A DNA stretch of 24,316 nucleotides from Actinomycetota bacterium (GTDB lineage Bacteria; Actinomycetota; Thermoleophilia; Solirubrobacterales; Thermoleophilaceae), in NCBI GenBank assembly GCA_005885165.1, contig VAXR01000029.1, forward strand, positions 1 through 24,316. The letters run 5' to 3'. How positions within the stretch are numbered: the first letter of the stretch is position 1; each line of letters starts with the position of its first letter. Both the position numbers and the translations under genes were made by a program. Shown here piece by piece: positions 1 to 8,119 of this stretch. A model generated the notes under the pieces. The model was given only the letters and a program-made list of their open reading frames with translations, made no database searches and was not told the origin of the DNA.

Positions 1-768
1 ATCCACCTCCGAGAGGTGGAGGTGGCCGAACGCGTGCGGCTTGAGGACGCCGACGACCGTGCGGTACGGCCGCACGAGCGCGCCCTCCCTCACCCTCGGG
101 ATCACGTGCCAATAGATGAAGTTGCCGACCTGCACCCGCGAGTCGGCGCCAACGGACTGGATGATGTGCGCCCGCCCGGGCTGCATCGCGTAGACGCGAG
201 CTCCGTCGCGCGCCTGGATGTCGAGGCCCTTGTGGAGCGACTGGTCGCGAAGCTCGTTCAGGGCCGCGCGCAGTGCGTGCTGGCGATGGAAGGGCCGAAG
301 CGGCCAGCCGGAGATGGCACCTATCGGCCGGCAGGCCACCGAGCAGCGGAGGCCGTCGGCGAAGAGCAAGGGCAGCGCATCGGCGGCGGTGGCGGGGCGC
401 TGGTGGCCGTGCGGCAAGAACGGATAGACGTCCTTGGGCTGGCGGTTCGAGGCCACGGCGTGCACAGGCGCGAGCGAGCGCTCCTGCACGAGGGCCGGGG
501 CTTGCCGGACGGCCTGCGGTGGCGCGGCCGCATGATGCGCCGAACCGCTCGAGTGCACGGCGCGGATCAGCGCGTGACCCAGCGCCGGCCCCACAAAGGC
601 CGCCGCCAAGGCCACGCACACCGCGAGAAGGGCTCGCGGTGCGGTGCGTCGCGGCTCACGCGCAGCGGGCCGCGCCGGCGAGACAACCGCGGACGGCGGC
701 GCCGCTCGAGCCTGGTACGCCGCCGCCGTGAACTCCAGGCGGAGCGGGCGGCTGGCCTGCAGCCCCAT
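1..768 (-). CDS. M23 (LytM-type) zinc metallopeptidase with N-terminal membrane anchor, C-terminus cut by window edge
   Basis: The minus-strand frame is open from 819 to the left edge and gives 256 residues from the ATG at 766-768; a GTG at 811-813 is an alternative start, and neither has a good ribosome binding site. A basic, Ala/Pro-rich cytoplasmic tail of about 44 residues precedes one hydrophobic segment (about 46-68), then a low-complexity linker, then the peptidase domain from about 148. The zinc motif HKGLD is at 179-183 and the HLH motif at 249-251, so the HxxxD and HxH ligands of M23 peptidases are both present, along with a YWHV stretch (219-222) matching the usual Y-x-H. Family members cut peptidoglycan cross-bridges outside the membrane. 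The gene follows the two-component run in the same direction, but a 160-base gap makes co-transcription uncertain. The missing C-terminus cannot be judged. Confidence 0.82.
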   Translation of the reverse strand, partial: MGLQASRPLRLEFTAAAYQARAAPPSAVVSPARPAAREPRRTAPRALLAVCVALAAAFVGPALGHALIRAVHSSGSAHHAAAPPQAVRQAPALVQERSLAPVHAVASNRQPKDVYPFLPHGHQRPATAADALPLLFADGLRCSVACRPIGAISGWPLRPFHRQHALRAALNELRDQSLHKGLDIQARDGARVYAMQPGRAHIIQSVGADSRVQVGNFIYWHVIPRVREGALVRPYRTVVGVLKPHAFGHLHLSEVD

Positions 769-830
769 CGGGGTGAGCGCGCCGGGCCGGCGCCGGTCGA
801 GGGAACGCAGCACGCGGCGTTAAGTTCGGC

Positions 831-854
831 TTCGGCAGGCCGGCCCCTGCCGAA
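831..854 (-). terminator. Inverted repeat, possible terminator after the receiver genes
   Basis: A perfect 9-bp stem (ttcggcagg at 831-839 against cctgccgaa at 846-854) encloses a 6-nt loop. It lies about 78 bases past the stop of the last receiver gene and just before the peptidase gene on the same strand. No T-run follows on the minus strand, so it may be a weak or Rho-assisted terminator, or an operator. Confidence 0.3.
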
Positions 855-931
855 GGTCTCATGTCAAGTCGTACCGCAGGCGGTCGCAAGCTGGTGAAGA
901 GCGGCTCGGAATTCGCCGGCGGACTGGCGTG

Positions 932-1375
932 CTACAGCGGGGTCGGAGGACGCTCGCGCGCGTCCCGCTCGCGGGCCACGTCGCGCGTGACCTCGCGCAG
1001 GCGCCACAGAGGTGCGCTCTTGCGGAGGAATCGATCGGCTCCGCAGTCGAGAGCGCGAGCCTCGACACTCGGAGTCATCAGCGCCGAGTAGACGACTATG
1101 CCGACGGCGGGCGCGAGCTTCCGTATCCGCAGGATCAGCTCGAGGCCCTCCATCCCCGGCATCGAGAGATCGATGAGCGCCACGTCCGGCTCGCACTCGA
1201 CGAGCGATGAGAGCGTCGCCTCGCCTGAATCCGCCTCGCCCACGATCTCGAACCCGGGCTCTTGCTCGAGGCTCAGCCGCATGAGGAGGCGCATGTCGGC
1301 CATGTCGTCGCAGAGAAGCACGCGCGTCCGGCTCGTGAATGGAATCGCGTCCGGCGCTCGGGCTTCAACGGTCAA
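932..1375 (-). CDS. Stand-alone receiver-domain response regulator (second of two)
   Basis: This is a receiver domain with no output domain (147 residues from TTG at 1373-1375). The acidic pair is D23/D24, the phospho-acceptor D69 lies in the IDLSMPG stretch, the switch Ser is S97 and the conserved Lys is K119. The TTG start is preferred because GGAG (1382-1385, minus strand) sits 6 nt upstream, and the start overlaps the previous gene's TGA by 11 nt, a typical coupled arrangement. ATGs farther upstream (1405, 1456) would overlap the previous gene more and lack a ribosome binding site. The residue before the Lys is Arg, and the usual Lys-Pro is Lys-Ser. With no DNA-binding or enzymatic tail it probably acts as a phosphate shuttle or by protein contact; the upstream kinases are the likely donors. 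Confidence 0.85.
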   Translation of the reverse strand: MTVEARAPDAIPFTSRTRVLLCDDMADMRLLMRLSLEQEPGFEIVGEADSGEATLSSLVECEPDVALIDLSMPGMEGLELILRIRKLAPAVGIVVYSALMTPSVEARALDCGADRFLRKSAPLWRLREVTRDVARERDARERPPTPL

Positions 1376-1754
1376 GCGTCGCTCCGACGCGTGCGATGAG
1401 CTCATTCGGGCTGAAGGGTTTCCTGATGTAGTCCGTGGCACCTGCCGCAAAGCCACGAGCGACGTACTTCGCGTGCACGAGAGCGCTGAGCAGGATCACC
1501 GGCACGTCGCGCGTACGAGGGTTCCGTCGGATCCGCCGGCTCAGCTCGACGCCGTCCACACCGGGCATCCGGACGTCCAGCAGGGCGAGGTCGGGGCGCC
1601 TAGTCGATAGACGGTCGAGCGCTTCCAGTCCGTCGCGCGCCGTCTCTATCTCGTACCCCTCCTCCTCGAGCACCGCGGCCACGAGCTGAAGGACGTCCTC
1701 GTCGTCGTCGGCCACGAGCACGACGGGCGGCGCCTCGCCGGTCGCGGACCTCAT
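1365..1754 (-). CDS. Stand-alone receiver-domain response regulator (first of two)
   Basis: This is a 129-residue CheY/Spo0F-like receiver. The acidic cluster is D16-D18, the phospho-acceptor D60 is in LLDVRMPG, the switch Ser is S90 and the conserved Lys-Pro is K112/P113. The chain ends straight after the receiver fold, so there is no output domain. Its ATG overlaps the stop of the MASE1 kinase gene in an ATGA arrangement (1751-1754), making that kinase its most likely phosphate donor. Its own stop overlaps the start of the second receiver gene. Relay from this receiver to the c-di-GMP protein at 5931-7712 is possible but is inference; the sequence shows no Hpt protein nearby. Confidence 0.92.
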   Translation of the reverse strand: MRSATGEAPPVVLVADDDEDVLQLVAAVLEEEGYEIETARDGLEALDRLSTRRPDLALLDVRMPGVDGVELSRRIRRNPRTRDVPVILLSALVHAKYVARGFAAGATDYIRKPFSPNELIARVGATLDR

Positions 1755-3766
1755 AGGTCCACCGCCGTACCGGTCGCCGTCGCCCGCCCGCCGACGGCGC
1801 CCGCGAGAGGGATCTCGAATCGGACCGTGCTGCCCGCCCCCTCCTCGCTTTCGATCTCGATGCGGCCCCCGTACGCCTCCGCGATCGCCTTCGCGATCGG
1901 GAGCCCGAGGCCGAGTCCGGGGATCCGCTCGCGCACGGCCGGCGCACGGAAGAACCGCCCGAACACGCGTTTACGGTCGGCCTGCGCGATCCCGATGCCC
2001 GTGTCGCGGATCGACACGACGGCGGTGTCGTCGCTCGTCTCCAGCGTCACGTCGACGCGACCGCCCTTCGGCGTATATGTGAGCGCGTTCGAGATCAGGT
2101 TGTCGAACACCTCCGAGAACCGATCTCGGTCACCGGTGCACGTGCAGGACGACTCGCTGGTCAGTGCGAGCTCGATTGTCCGCTCGGCCGCGTCCCGCGC
2201 CGCCGCCTCGACGCGGCCCGTGAGCAGCTCGCTGAGGTCCACGGTGTCCTCCGGGTGCGGCCCAAACTCGCCGGACTGAAGCTGGGCGGCGAAGAGGAGG
2301 TCGTCCACCAGGCTCTCGAGCCGCGAGGCGTTGCGCGCGATCGTCAACGCGAACTCACGGCCCCGGGCGTTCGTCTCCGCGCCGGCGCGCCCGTCGAGCA
2401 GCAGCTCCACGTAGCCCTTGACCGAGCTGAGCGGGGTTCTCAGCTCGTGCGAGACGAGCGCGAAGAACTCGTCCTTCAGGCGATCGGCCTCCCGCTCCTC
2501 GAGCTCACGCTCGGTCACGTCGTGTCCGGTGCCGAACATCCGCACCGGGGTGCCGCCCTCGTCGACGACCACCCGGCCGCGCGCGTGCAGGATTCGGACC
2601 TGTCCATCGGGGCGGATGACGCGGTGGTCGAAGTCGAAGTGGCCGGGATCGGCGAGCGCCGTGCGAACCGCCTCGTCAGCAGCCTGCCGATCGTCCGGGT
2701 GGACGCGGGCGAGGAAGGCCTCGTAGCTCGCCCCGAACTGCTCGGGGTCGAGGCCGTAGATCCGGTAGAGCTCGTCGGACCAGTGCACCTCGTCGGCGAC
2801 GATGTCCCATTCCCAGCTCCCGATGCGCGCGACCCCCTGCGCCTCGGCGAGCTGTAGCTCGCTCTTCGTCAGAGCCTCGTTCGCGTTCGCGAGATCCGCC
2901 GTGCGCTCACGAACCTTCAGCTCGAGCGCGTCGTGGGCGCTGCGGAGCGCCCGCCGCGCCCGCTCGCGCTCCGCGGTGATCGCGGCCAGTAGCAGGGCCG
3001 TCGTGGCCGTGAAGCCCATGAACATCTGCGAGCCCAGCAAGCTGTCGTCCGGAGATCCGCGTACGAAGGGCCCGAGTCCGCGGCTCGTGAAGTAAACCGC
3101 GATTCCGGCGACCATCACGGTCGCCAGCGCGGCTCCGCGCGGGCCGAACCGGAGCGCGGCCCACATCAGGAGCGGGAAGAGGGTGAAGGCGAAGGGCGTC
3201 GGGCGCGACAGGACCAGCAGTCCGATGACGATCAGAGCCGAGCCAGAGGCCGCGACCTCGGCGATGCGCGCCGGGCGAAGATCGAGGCGGAATGGCCGCG
3301 CGAACAGGAGGAGCGCCGGCGCGACGAGCAGGTCGCCTCCCATATCGCCGAGCCACCAGACGCGCCAGGCGGAGGCGAGCTCGCCGCCCGGGACCCTCCC
3401 CGCGAGCCAGAGGGAGGCGACCCCGATGGTCGCGCTCGCGATCGTGCTCAGGGCACCGGCCAGCACGGCGAGCGCGGCGACGTCCCGTACGCGCTCGAGA
3501 GCCGACTGGAACTTGGCGACTCGCCGTAGCAGGAACGCCCCGGCGACCGCCTCGAGCGTGTTCCCGGCCGCGATGCCGAGCACAGCCGGGAGCGGCACGC
3601 CGGTCCATGAGTTCGCAAGGAAGGCGCCGAGGGCGACCGCGGGCCACATCCGGTATCCCCCGAGCAGGAGCGCCGCCAGCGCGATGCCCGTGGGCGGCCA
3701 CACGGCCGTGATGCTGCTGTTCTCGTAGCCGAGCGTGAGTCCGAACTTGGCCGCGCCGAAGTACAC
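1751..3766 (-). CDS. Membrane sensor histidine kinase: MASE1, PAS, HisKA, HATPase
   Basis: The protein has 671 residues from GTG 3766. Residues 1-265 are a multi-helix membrane domain with the MASE1 signature (AVWPPTGIALAALLLGG, about 21-37). A short coiled coil (about 266-308) leads to a PAS domain (about 310-418; WEWDIV and VHPDDR are typical of PAS_3). HisKA follows with phospho-acceptor H440 in VSHELRTPL. The HATPase carries an N box (DNLISNAL, about 555-562), DTGIGI (588-593) and GLGLGL (617-622). It is a standard sensor kinase that phosphorylates a receiver, very likely the gene overlapping its 3' end. The GTG start cuts into the first membrane helix. Upstream, in frame, a CTG at 3812-3814 has a GAAGG ribosome binding site 9 nt before it and would restore the helix, so the true product may be 16 residues longer. 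Confidence 0.93.
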   Translation of the reverse strand: MYFGAAKFGLTLGYENSSITAVWPPTGIALAALLLGGYRMWPAVALGAFLANSWTGVPLPAVLGIAAGNTLEAVAGAFLLRRVAKFQSALERVRDVAALAVLAGALSTIASATIGVASLWLAGRVPGGELASAWRVWWLGDMGGDLLVAPALLLFARPFRLDLRPARIAEVAASGSALIVIGLLVLSRPTPFAFTLFPLLMWAALRFGPRGAALATVMVAGIAVYFTSRGLGPFVRGSPDDSLLGSQMFMGFTATTALLLAAITAERERARRALRSAHDALELKVRERTADLANANEALTKSELQLAEAQGVARIGSWEWDIVADEVHWSDELYRIYGLDPEQFGASYEAFLARVHPDDRQAADEAVRTALADPGHFDFDHRVIRPDGQVRILHARGRVVVDEGGTPVRMFGTGHDVTERELEEREADRLKDEFFALVSHELRTPLSSVKGYVELLLDGRAGAETNARGREFALTIARNASRLESLVDDLLFAAQLQSGEFGPHPEDTVDLSELLTGRVEAAARDAAERTIELALTSESSCTCTGDRDRFSEVFDNLISNALTYTPKGGRVDVTLETSDDTAVVSIRDTGIGIAQADRKRVFGRFFRAPAVRERIPGLGLGLPIAKAIAEAYGGRIEIESEEGAGSTVRFEIPLAGAVGGRATATGTAVDL

Positions 3767-3811
3767 GCCGGCGACGAGCGCCAGCCTGACGAGGTATCTG
3801 CTCCGTGACGA

Positions 3812-3828
3812 CAGGGCGCGCCGCCTTC
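3812..3828 (-). promoter_or_regulatory. Ribosome binding site with possible CTG start of the MASE1 kinase
   Basis: On the minus strand the stop TAG of the previous kinase (3829-3831) is followed at once by GAAGG (3824-3828), making AGGAAGG with the preceding bases, then 9 nt, then CTG (3812-3814) in frame with the MASE1 kinase. No ATG, GTG or TTG exists in frame between that stop and the GTG at 3766, which has no ribosome binding site. The 16 extra residues include LVRLALVAG, which completes the first membrane helix. Confidence 0.4.
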
Positions 3829-5934
3829 CTAGCCCCGGCCGGCGGGCGGGCTCGGCGAATCCGGGATCGTGAATCGGAATTCGGTGCCCTCGATGGACCC
3901 CGGCTCAGCCCAGATCCGGCCGCCGTGGAGCTCGACGACGCGCTTGCAAATGCCCAGTCCGATCCCGGTCCCGGGGAAGGCGTCGCGCGGGTGTAGCCGC
4001 TGGAAGGGGTCGAAGATGCGCTCGGCGTCTCGCGGTTCGATTCCAATTCCGTTGTCCGCGACCGAGAAGCGCCATGCGTCCTCGTCGCGCTCGGCGGAGA
4101 CACGGACCTCGGGCACCAACTCGCCCGCGAACTTGAGCGCGTTCGAGATCAGGTTCTGGAACAGCTGCCCGAGCTGGCTTGCGTCGGCGTGCACGACGGG
4201 CAGCGGCGCGACGATCACGCGCGCGTCCGATTCGGCGATCCGGACCGACAGCGACGCAACCGCCTGCTCGACCAGCTCACCGCAGGCCACTGGCTCGCGC
4301 GAGGTGGTTCGTCCGACCCGCGCGTACGTCAGCAGGTCATCGACGAGCTGGCCCATCCGCTCCGACGCGTTCTCGATTGTCTCGAGGAACTGGTTCCCCT
4401 CCTCGTCGAGGTCGGCGGCGTGACGCTTCCGAAGCAGCTCCGCGAAGCCGGATATCAAGCGCAACGGCTCCGAGAGGTCGTGTGCGGCGATCGAGCCGAA
4501 CCTCTCGAGCTCCGCGTTCGAGCGCTCGAGCTCCGCGGCGGTGGCTGCGAGCGCTCGCTCCGCGCGCTTCTGCCGGCTGATGTCGGCTGCTATCGCGACG
4601 GCAGCGGTCCGGTGGCCGTTGCCGCCTACGACCGGCGCGATCGTCAATGACACGTCCAGCTCGCTGCCGTCCTTGCGCCGCCTCACGGTCTCGTACCGCT
4701 CGATCCTCACGCCGGTATGGGCGCGCTCGAGCAGCTCCTGGAGCTCCCGTGCCTGTCCCTCCGGGAAGAGGATCTCGACCGACTGGCCAACGGCCTCCTC
4801 GCGGGTGTAGCCGTAGAGCCGCTCGGCGCCCGCGTTCCAGCTTGTTATGAGGCCGTCCGCGCTCTTGCCCATGATCGCGTCGCCCGCGGACTCGACGATG
4901 GTCGCGAGCTCGCGCAGGGAATTCTCGGTCCGCTTGCGCTCCACGAAGTAACCCACCTCGCGCGCGATCACCACGAGCAGATTGAGGAGCTCGTCGTCGG
5001 GTGGCCTGCGCTTCTGGCTGAGGAGCTCGAGCACCCCGATGAACTGGCCTCCGCTGGTCAGCGGCAGCGCGATGGCCGCATGGAGGCCGTCCTCCGCGGC
5101 CGCCGGGCGGCGCGGGAAGTTCTCGTCCAGCTGGACGTCCGCTATCCAGGCCGGCCTGCAGCTCTCCCACACGCGCCCAGGCAGCCCCTCGCCGCGTCGG
5201 AAGGTGGTCTGACGGGTGAGCGCTCGGAACGCGTCCGCCTCGATCGCCGGAGACCGCCACAGGCTCTGGCAACGGAGCACGGCGCGCTCTTCGTCAACGG
5301 TCCACACGTCCCCGAGGTCCCAGCCGGTGCCCTCGGCGAGCGCCTGGAGTGCGCCGCCCAGCGCCTCGTGCGTTCCCGACGCCTCGCTGAGTACGTGAAG
5401 GACGGCTCGCTCGACCGCGAAGTACTGCTCGATCCGCGTGCGGTCGGTTGTGTCGCGGAGCACCCCCGTGAAGAACTGCCGCCCCTCGGCCTCCCAGCTC
5501 GCAAGCGACAGCTCCAGGGGAAACTCCGCGCCGTCCTTCCGGCGTGCTGTGACCTCCACGGTGCGCCCGATCAGGTGGCGCTCGCCCGTTGCGATGAAGC
5601 GCTGGAGTCCGGCCCTGTGTGCGTCGTGGAAGCGCTCCGGCATCAAGATCGTCAGCGGGCGGCCGACCACCTCGTCGCGCGTATAGCCGAACATACGCTC
5701 GGCGGCCTGGTTGAACGACGTGATCACGCCATCCGCGTCAGCCGACACGATCCCGTCGCCGGCCGTCTCGACCACCGCGCGATAACGCGCATCGTCCTCG
5801 CGGAGCTCGTTCGCGAGGTCACTCGCGACCGCGCCGCTTGGGGCGACGCTGCCGCCGCCGCGGTCCGTCCCGTTTCCGGCCCCCGGACGACGGGAGAAGC
5901 GGCGGCGGCGCAGCGCTCCGCCGAGAGGGCTCAA
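3829..5934 (-). CDS. Sensor histidine kinase: PAS, GAF, PAS, HisKA, HATPase
   Basis: The protein has 701 residues from TTG 5932-5934, whose TTGA overlaps the stop of the c-di-GMP gene; the earlier in-frame ATG at 6021 lies inside that gene and is unlikely. There is no membrane segment, so the protein is cytoplasmic. Domains: a Pro/Arg/Gly-rich start, PAS-1 (about 49-165), GAF (about 175-330), PAS-2 (about 340-456), a coiled coil, HisKA with phospho-acceptor H485 in IAAHDLSEPLR (a phytochrome-like H box), and HATPase (about 585-692) with an N box (FQNLISNALKF), DNGIGI and GTGIGLGI. Both PAS domains have the R-K-D-G stretch common in signal-sensing PAS repeats; no cofactor-binding Cys is obvious. 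It lies between the c-di-GMP gene and the MASE1 kinase on the same strand, so the three probably form one signalling unit. The stimulus cannot be told from sequence. Confidence 0.92.
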   Translation of the reverse strand: MSPLGGALRRRRFSRRPGAGNGTDRGGGSVAPSGAVASDLANELREDDARYRAVVETAGDGIVSADADGVITSFNQAAERMFGYTRDEVVGRPLTILMPERFHDAHRAGLQRFIATGERHLIGRTVEVTARRKDGAEFPLELSLASWEAEGRQFFTGVLRDTTDRTRIEQYFAVERAVLHVLSEASGTHEALGGALQALAEGTGWDLGDVWTVDEERAVLRCQSLWRSPAIEADAFRALTRQTTFRRGEGLPGRVWESCRPAWIADVQLDENFPRRPAAAEDGLHAAIALPLTSGGQFIGVLELLSQKRRPPDDELLNLLVVIAREVGYFVERKRTENSLRELATIVESAGDAIMGKSADGLITSWNAGAERLYGYTREEAVGQSVEILFPEGQARELQELLERAHTGVRIERYETVRRRKDGSELDVSLTIAPVVGGNGHRTAAVAIAADISRQKRAERALAATAAELERSNAELERFGSIAAHDLSEPLRLISGFAELLRKRHAADLDEEGNQFLETIENASERMGQLVDDLLTYARVGRTTSREPVACGELVEQAVASLSVRIAESDARVIVAPLPVVHADASQLGQLFQNLISNALKFAGELVPEVRVSAERDEDAWRFSVADNGIGIEPRDAERIFDPFQRLHPRDAFPGTGIGLGICKRVVELHGGRIWAEPGSIEGTEFRFTIPDSPSPPAGRG

Positions 5935-7712
5935 ACCGCCACCCGGCCGCGGCGGATCAGGGTGCCGACGGCGTCCGCGGGCTCGGGGCGGGCGAGCTGG
6001 TAGCCCTGCCCAACCCGGCATCCGAGCTCGCGGAGCTCCCTGAGCTGGTCCGCATCCTCGATCCCCTCGGCGACGGCGGTGAGGCCGAGCGCCTCCGCGA
6101 CCCCCAGCGATGCCGCGAAGATGGCCCGGCGCTCAGCGCCCTCGGCGAGCCGGTGCACGAAGGAGCGGTCGATCTTCAGGATGTCGAAGGGGTACTGGTC
6201 GAGGGCCGTGAGCGACGAGTAGCCCGTGCCGAAGTCGTCGATGCTGAGCGCCACGCTCAGCTCCCGTAGCGCATCCAGGACGGCGCCGAGCTCCGCTTCC
6301 CGCCCCACCGCGCTCTCGGTCACCTCGAGGCAGAGCCGCGAGGGCTCGATTCCGGTGGCGGCGAGCGTGGCAGCGACGGTGTCGACAAAGCCATGCTGCG
6401 CCAGCTGCCGCGGCGAGACGTTCACGCTGACGATCAGCGTGCGCGCCTCCGGGATCGCCTCGCGCCACCGCGCGAGCTGGCGGCATGCCTGATCCAGCAC
6501 CCAATCGCCGATCGGGACGATCAGTCCCGTCTCCTCCGCCACCGGAACGAACTCGCGTGGGCTCAGCAGGCCGTTCTCGGGGTGCTGCCAACGGAGCAGC
6601 GCCTCGACCGCGACGATCTCGCCCGTCGAGAGCTCGATCAGCGGCTGGTAGACGAGGCGAAGCTCGTCGCGTTCGAGCGCCCGGTGAAGCTCGTTCTCGG
6701 TCTGAAGCCTGCGCACTGCGCTCGTGTGCATCTCCTCGTCGAACAGCTCGATACCGGTCGAGTGCAGCTTCGCTCGATACATGGTCTGGTCGGCATTGCG
6801 AATCAGGGTCTTGGCGTCCTCGTGCGGCTCGCGCGCGAACGCGATGCCGATGCTCGCGCCGACGAAGATCTCGTGACCGTCGATCGCGAACGGCTCGGCG
6901 AGGGCGCTCTCAATCCGCCGCGCGATCGCGATCGCCTCGGTCTCGACGGCGAGGTCCTCGCAGAGCACCATGAACTCGTCACCGCCGAAGCGCGCCACTG
7001 TGTCGCTCGGCCGGACCACGTCGCCGAGACGCCTCGCCGTTTCCCTCAGCAGCTCGTCGCCGACGCCGTGCCCCAGGCTGTCGTTGACGACCTTGAACCG
7101 GTCGAGGTCGAGAAAGAGCACCGCGACCGAAGCCGGACGCCGCTCGGTGCGCGCCAGGGCCAACTCGAGCCGATCGAGGAACAGCGTCCGGTTGGGCAGG
7201 TCGGTGAGGGCGTCGTGCATCGCCTGATGGGCGAGCGCCCGCTCCGAGCGCTTGCGTTCGATGGCGTACCGCACGGCGCGACCCAGGAGGTGCCCGTTCG
7301 CGTGCTGCTTCACGAGGTAGTCCTGCGCCCCCTCCTGGAGGGCCTCCAGCGCTACGCGTTCGTCATCGAACCCGCTGAGCACGACGATCGGGACATCGGC
7401 GTCCGCCGCCCGGATCGCGCGCAGTCCTTCGAGCCCTTCCGCGTCCGGCAGCGACAGGTCGAGCAGGACGCAGTCCACCCGCGTCTCGCGGAGGTCCGCC
7501 TCGGCATCGCGTACGAGCTCGTAGTGCGCTAGTTCGAACCCGAGCCCGAAGGCGTCGCGGAGCATCTCGTGCACGAGCGACGCGTACTCCGAGCTGTCCT
7601 CGACCAGCACGAGCGGCATCGGCTTAGCGGCCGCCGCGTCCGGAGCCTCTTGCGGGCGCGGCGCCGAGCCGTTGGAGGGCTCGACGACGCTCGGTGCGGT
7701 GGGCGGGGGCAT
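5931..7712 (-). CDS. Receiver-GGDEF-EAL protein (c-di-GMP synthesis and breakdown)
   Basis: The protein has 593 residues from ATG 7712; the frame stays open to 7898, but the extra residues look non-coding. Residues 34-150 are a receiver with phospho-acceptor D85 (LLDLSLP) and Lys K135. The diguanylate cyclase domain has an intact GGDEF at 243-247 and an RPSD inhibitory site ending exactly five residues before it. The phosphodiesterase domain has EAL (370-372), NVSPRQL, EVTES, IDDFGTGYSS (DD at 492-493), K513 in LKIDRSF, E549 in AEGIED and GQGY, so the known metal and catalytic positions all look present. The protein could therefore both make and degrade c-di-GMP, with direction set by phosphorylation or GTP; one activity may dominate. 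It is the first gene of the minus-strand signalling run and its stop overlaps the next start. Confidence 0.94.
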   Translation of the reverse strand: MPPPTAPSVVEPSNGSAPRPQEAPDAAAAKPMPLVLVEDSSEYASLVHEMLRDAFGLGFELAHYELVRDAEADLRETRVDCVLLDLSLPDAEGLEGLRAIRAADADVPIVVLSGFDDERVALEALQEGAQDYLVKQHANGHLLGRAVRYAIERKRSERALAHQAMHDALTDLPNRTLFLDRLELALARTERRPASVAVLFLDLDRFKVVNDSLGHGVGDELLRETARRLGDVVRPSDTVARFGGDEFMVLCEDLAVETEAIAIARRIESALAEPFAIDGHEIFVGASIGIAFAREPHEDAKTLIRNADQTMYRAKLHSTGIELFDEEMHTSAVRRLQTENELHRALERDELRLVYQPLIELSTGEIVAVEALLRWQHPENGLLSPREFVPVAEETGLIVPIGDWVLDQACRQLARWREAIPEARTLIVSVNVSPRQLAQHGFVDTVAATLAATGIEPSRLCLEVTESAVGREAELGAVLDALRELSVALSIDDFGTGYSSLTALDQYPFDILKIDRSFVHRLAEGAERRAIFAASLGVAEALGLTAVAEGIEDADQLRELRELGCRVGQGYQLARPEPADAVGTLIRRGRVAV

Positions 7713-8119
7713 CGTTCGGTCACGGCAGTCGGGCCGGAGTTGCCGGCGTGGCTGTTGGGCGCTGTGGTCCCGCGCTTCCGGAACCCCGACGACCAGGGGG
7801 CACCCGTCCCGACGTTCGGCGCCGAGGCTCCGAGTCCTGCCAGGCGAAGGCGTCACGAAAGCTCCCACATCAGTTCTCGGGCGGGGAGAGAGCCTCATTT
7901 GGGAGCACCACTAACGAGCGAGGCGAGCGCGCGGGCGCCCTGCGCTGGGTTTGCACGACCTCCTGACGGCATGCTCGTGCGCGGACTGCCGGTTTCCGGC
8001 GGGCTGCGACGGCGCGCGCAGCGCCTTCAGACCCGCGTCACGCACCCCACCGACCGGCTCTATTCCATGAAGCGGAAGCGACCTCGCGAGTGGCGATTAG
8101 GCAAAGTTGGGCCCGCGCG
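7713..8119. other. 407-base gap without a convincing gene
   Basis: The gap lies between the c-di-GMP gene start and the ftsH stop, both on the minus strand. Open frames crossing it on either strand have arginine/alanine-rich, family-less translations. Visible structure: gctccca (7861-7867) pairs with tgggagc (7900-7906), with a small tctc/gaga hairpin inside, about 150 bases before the c-di-GMP gene; a short gccgg-ttt-ccggc hairpin is at 7988-8000. No tRNA, T-run terminator or clear promoter hexamer was seen. The promoter of the signalling operon is presumably here. Confidence 0.5.

Noticed and set aside
16..897. 293-residue plus-strand frame at the left end
   Set aside because: The opposite strand encodes an M23 peptidase with its zinc motifs intact; the plus-strand translation is low-complexity.
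4717..6003. 428-residue plus-strand frame across the PAS-GAF-PAS kinase
   Set aside because: It is the antisense reading of a well-supported kinase; the translation has no recognisable domain.
7713..7898. N-terminal extension of the REC-GGDEF-EAL gene to an ATG at 7898
   Set aside because: The added residues are Arg/Pro-rich with no match to a domain, and the receiver fold is complete from ATG 7712.
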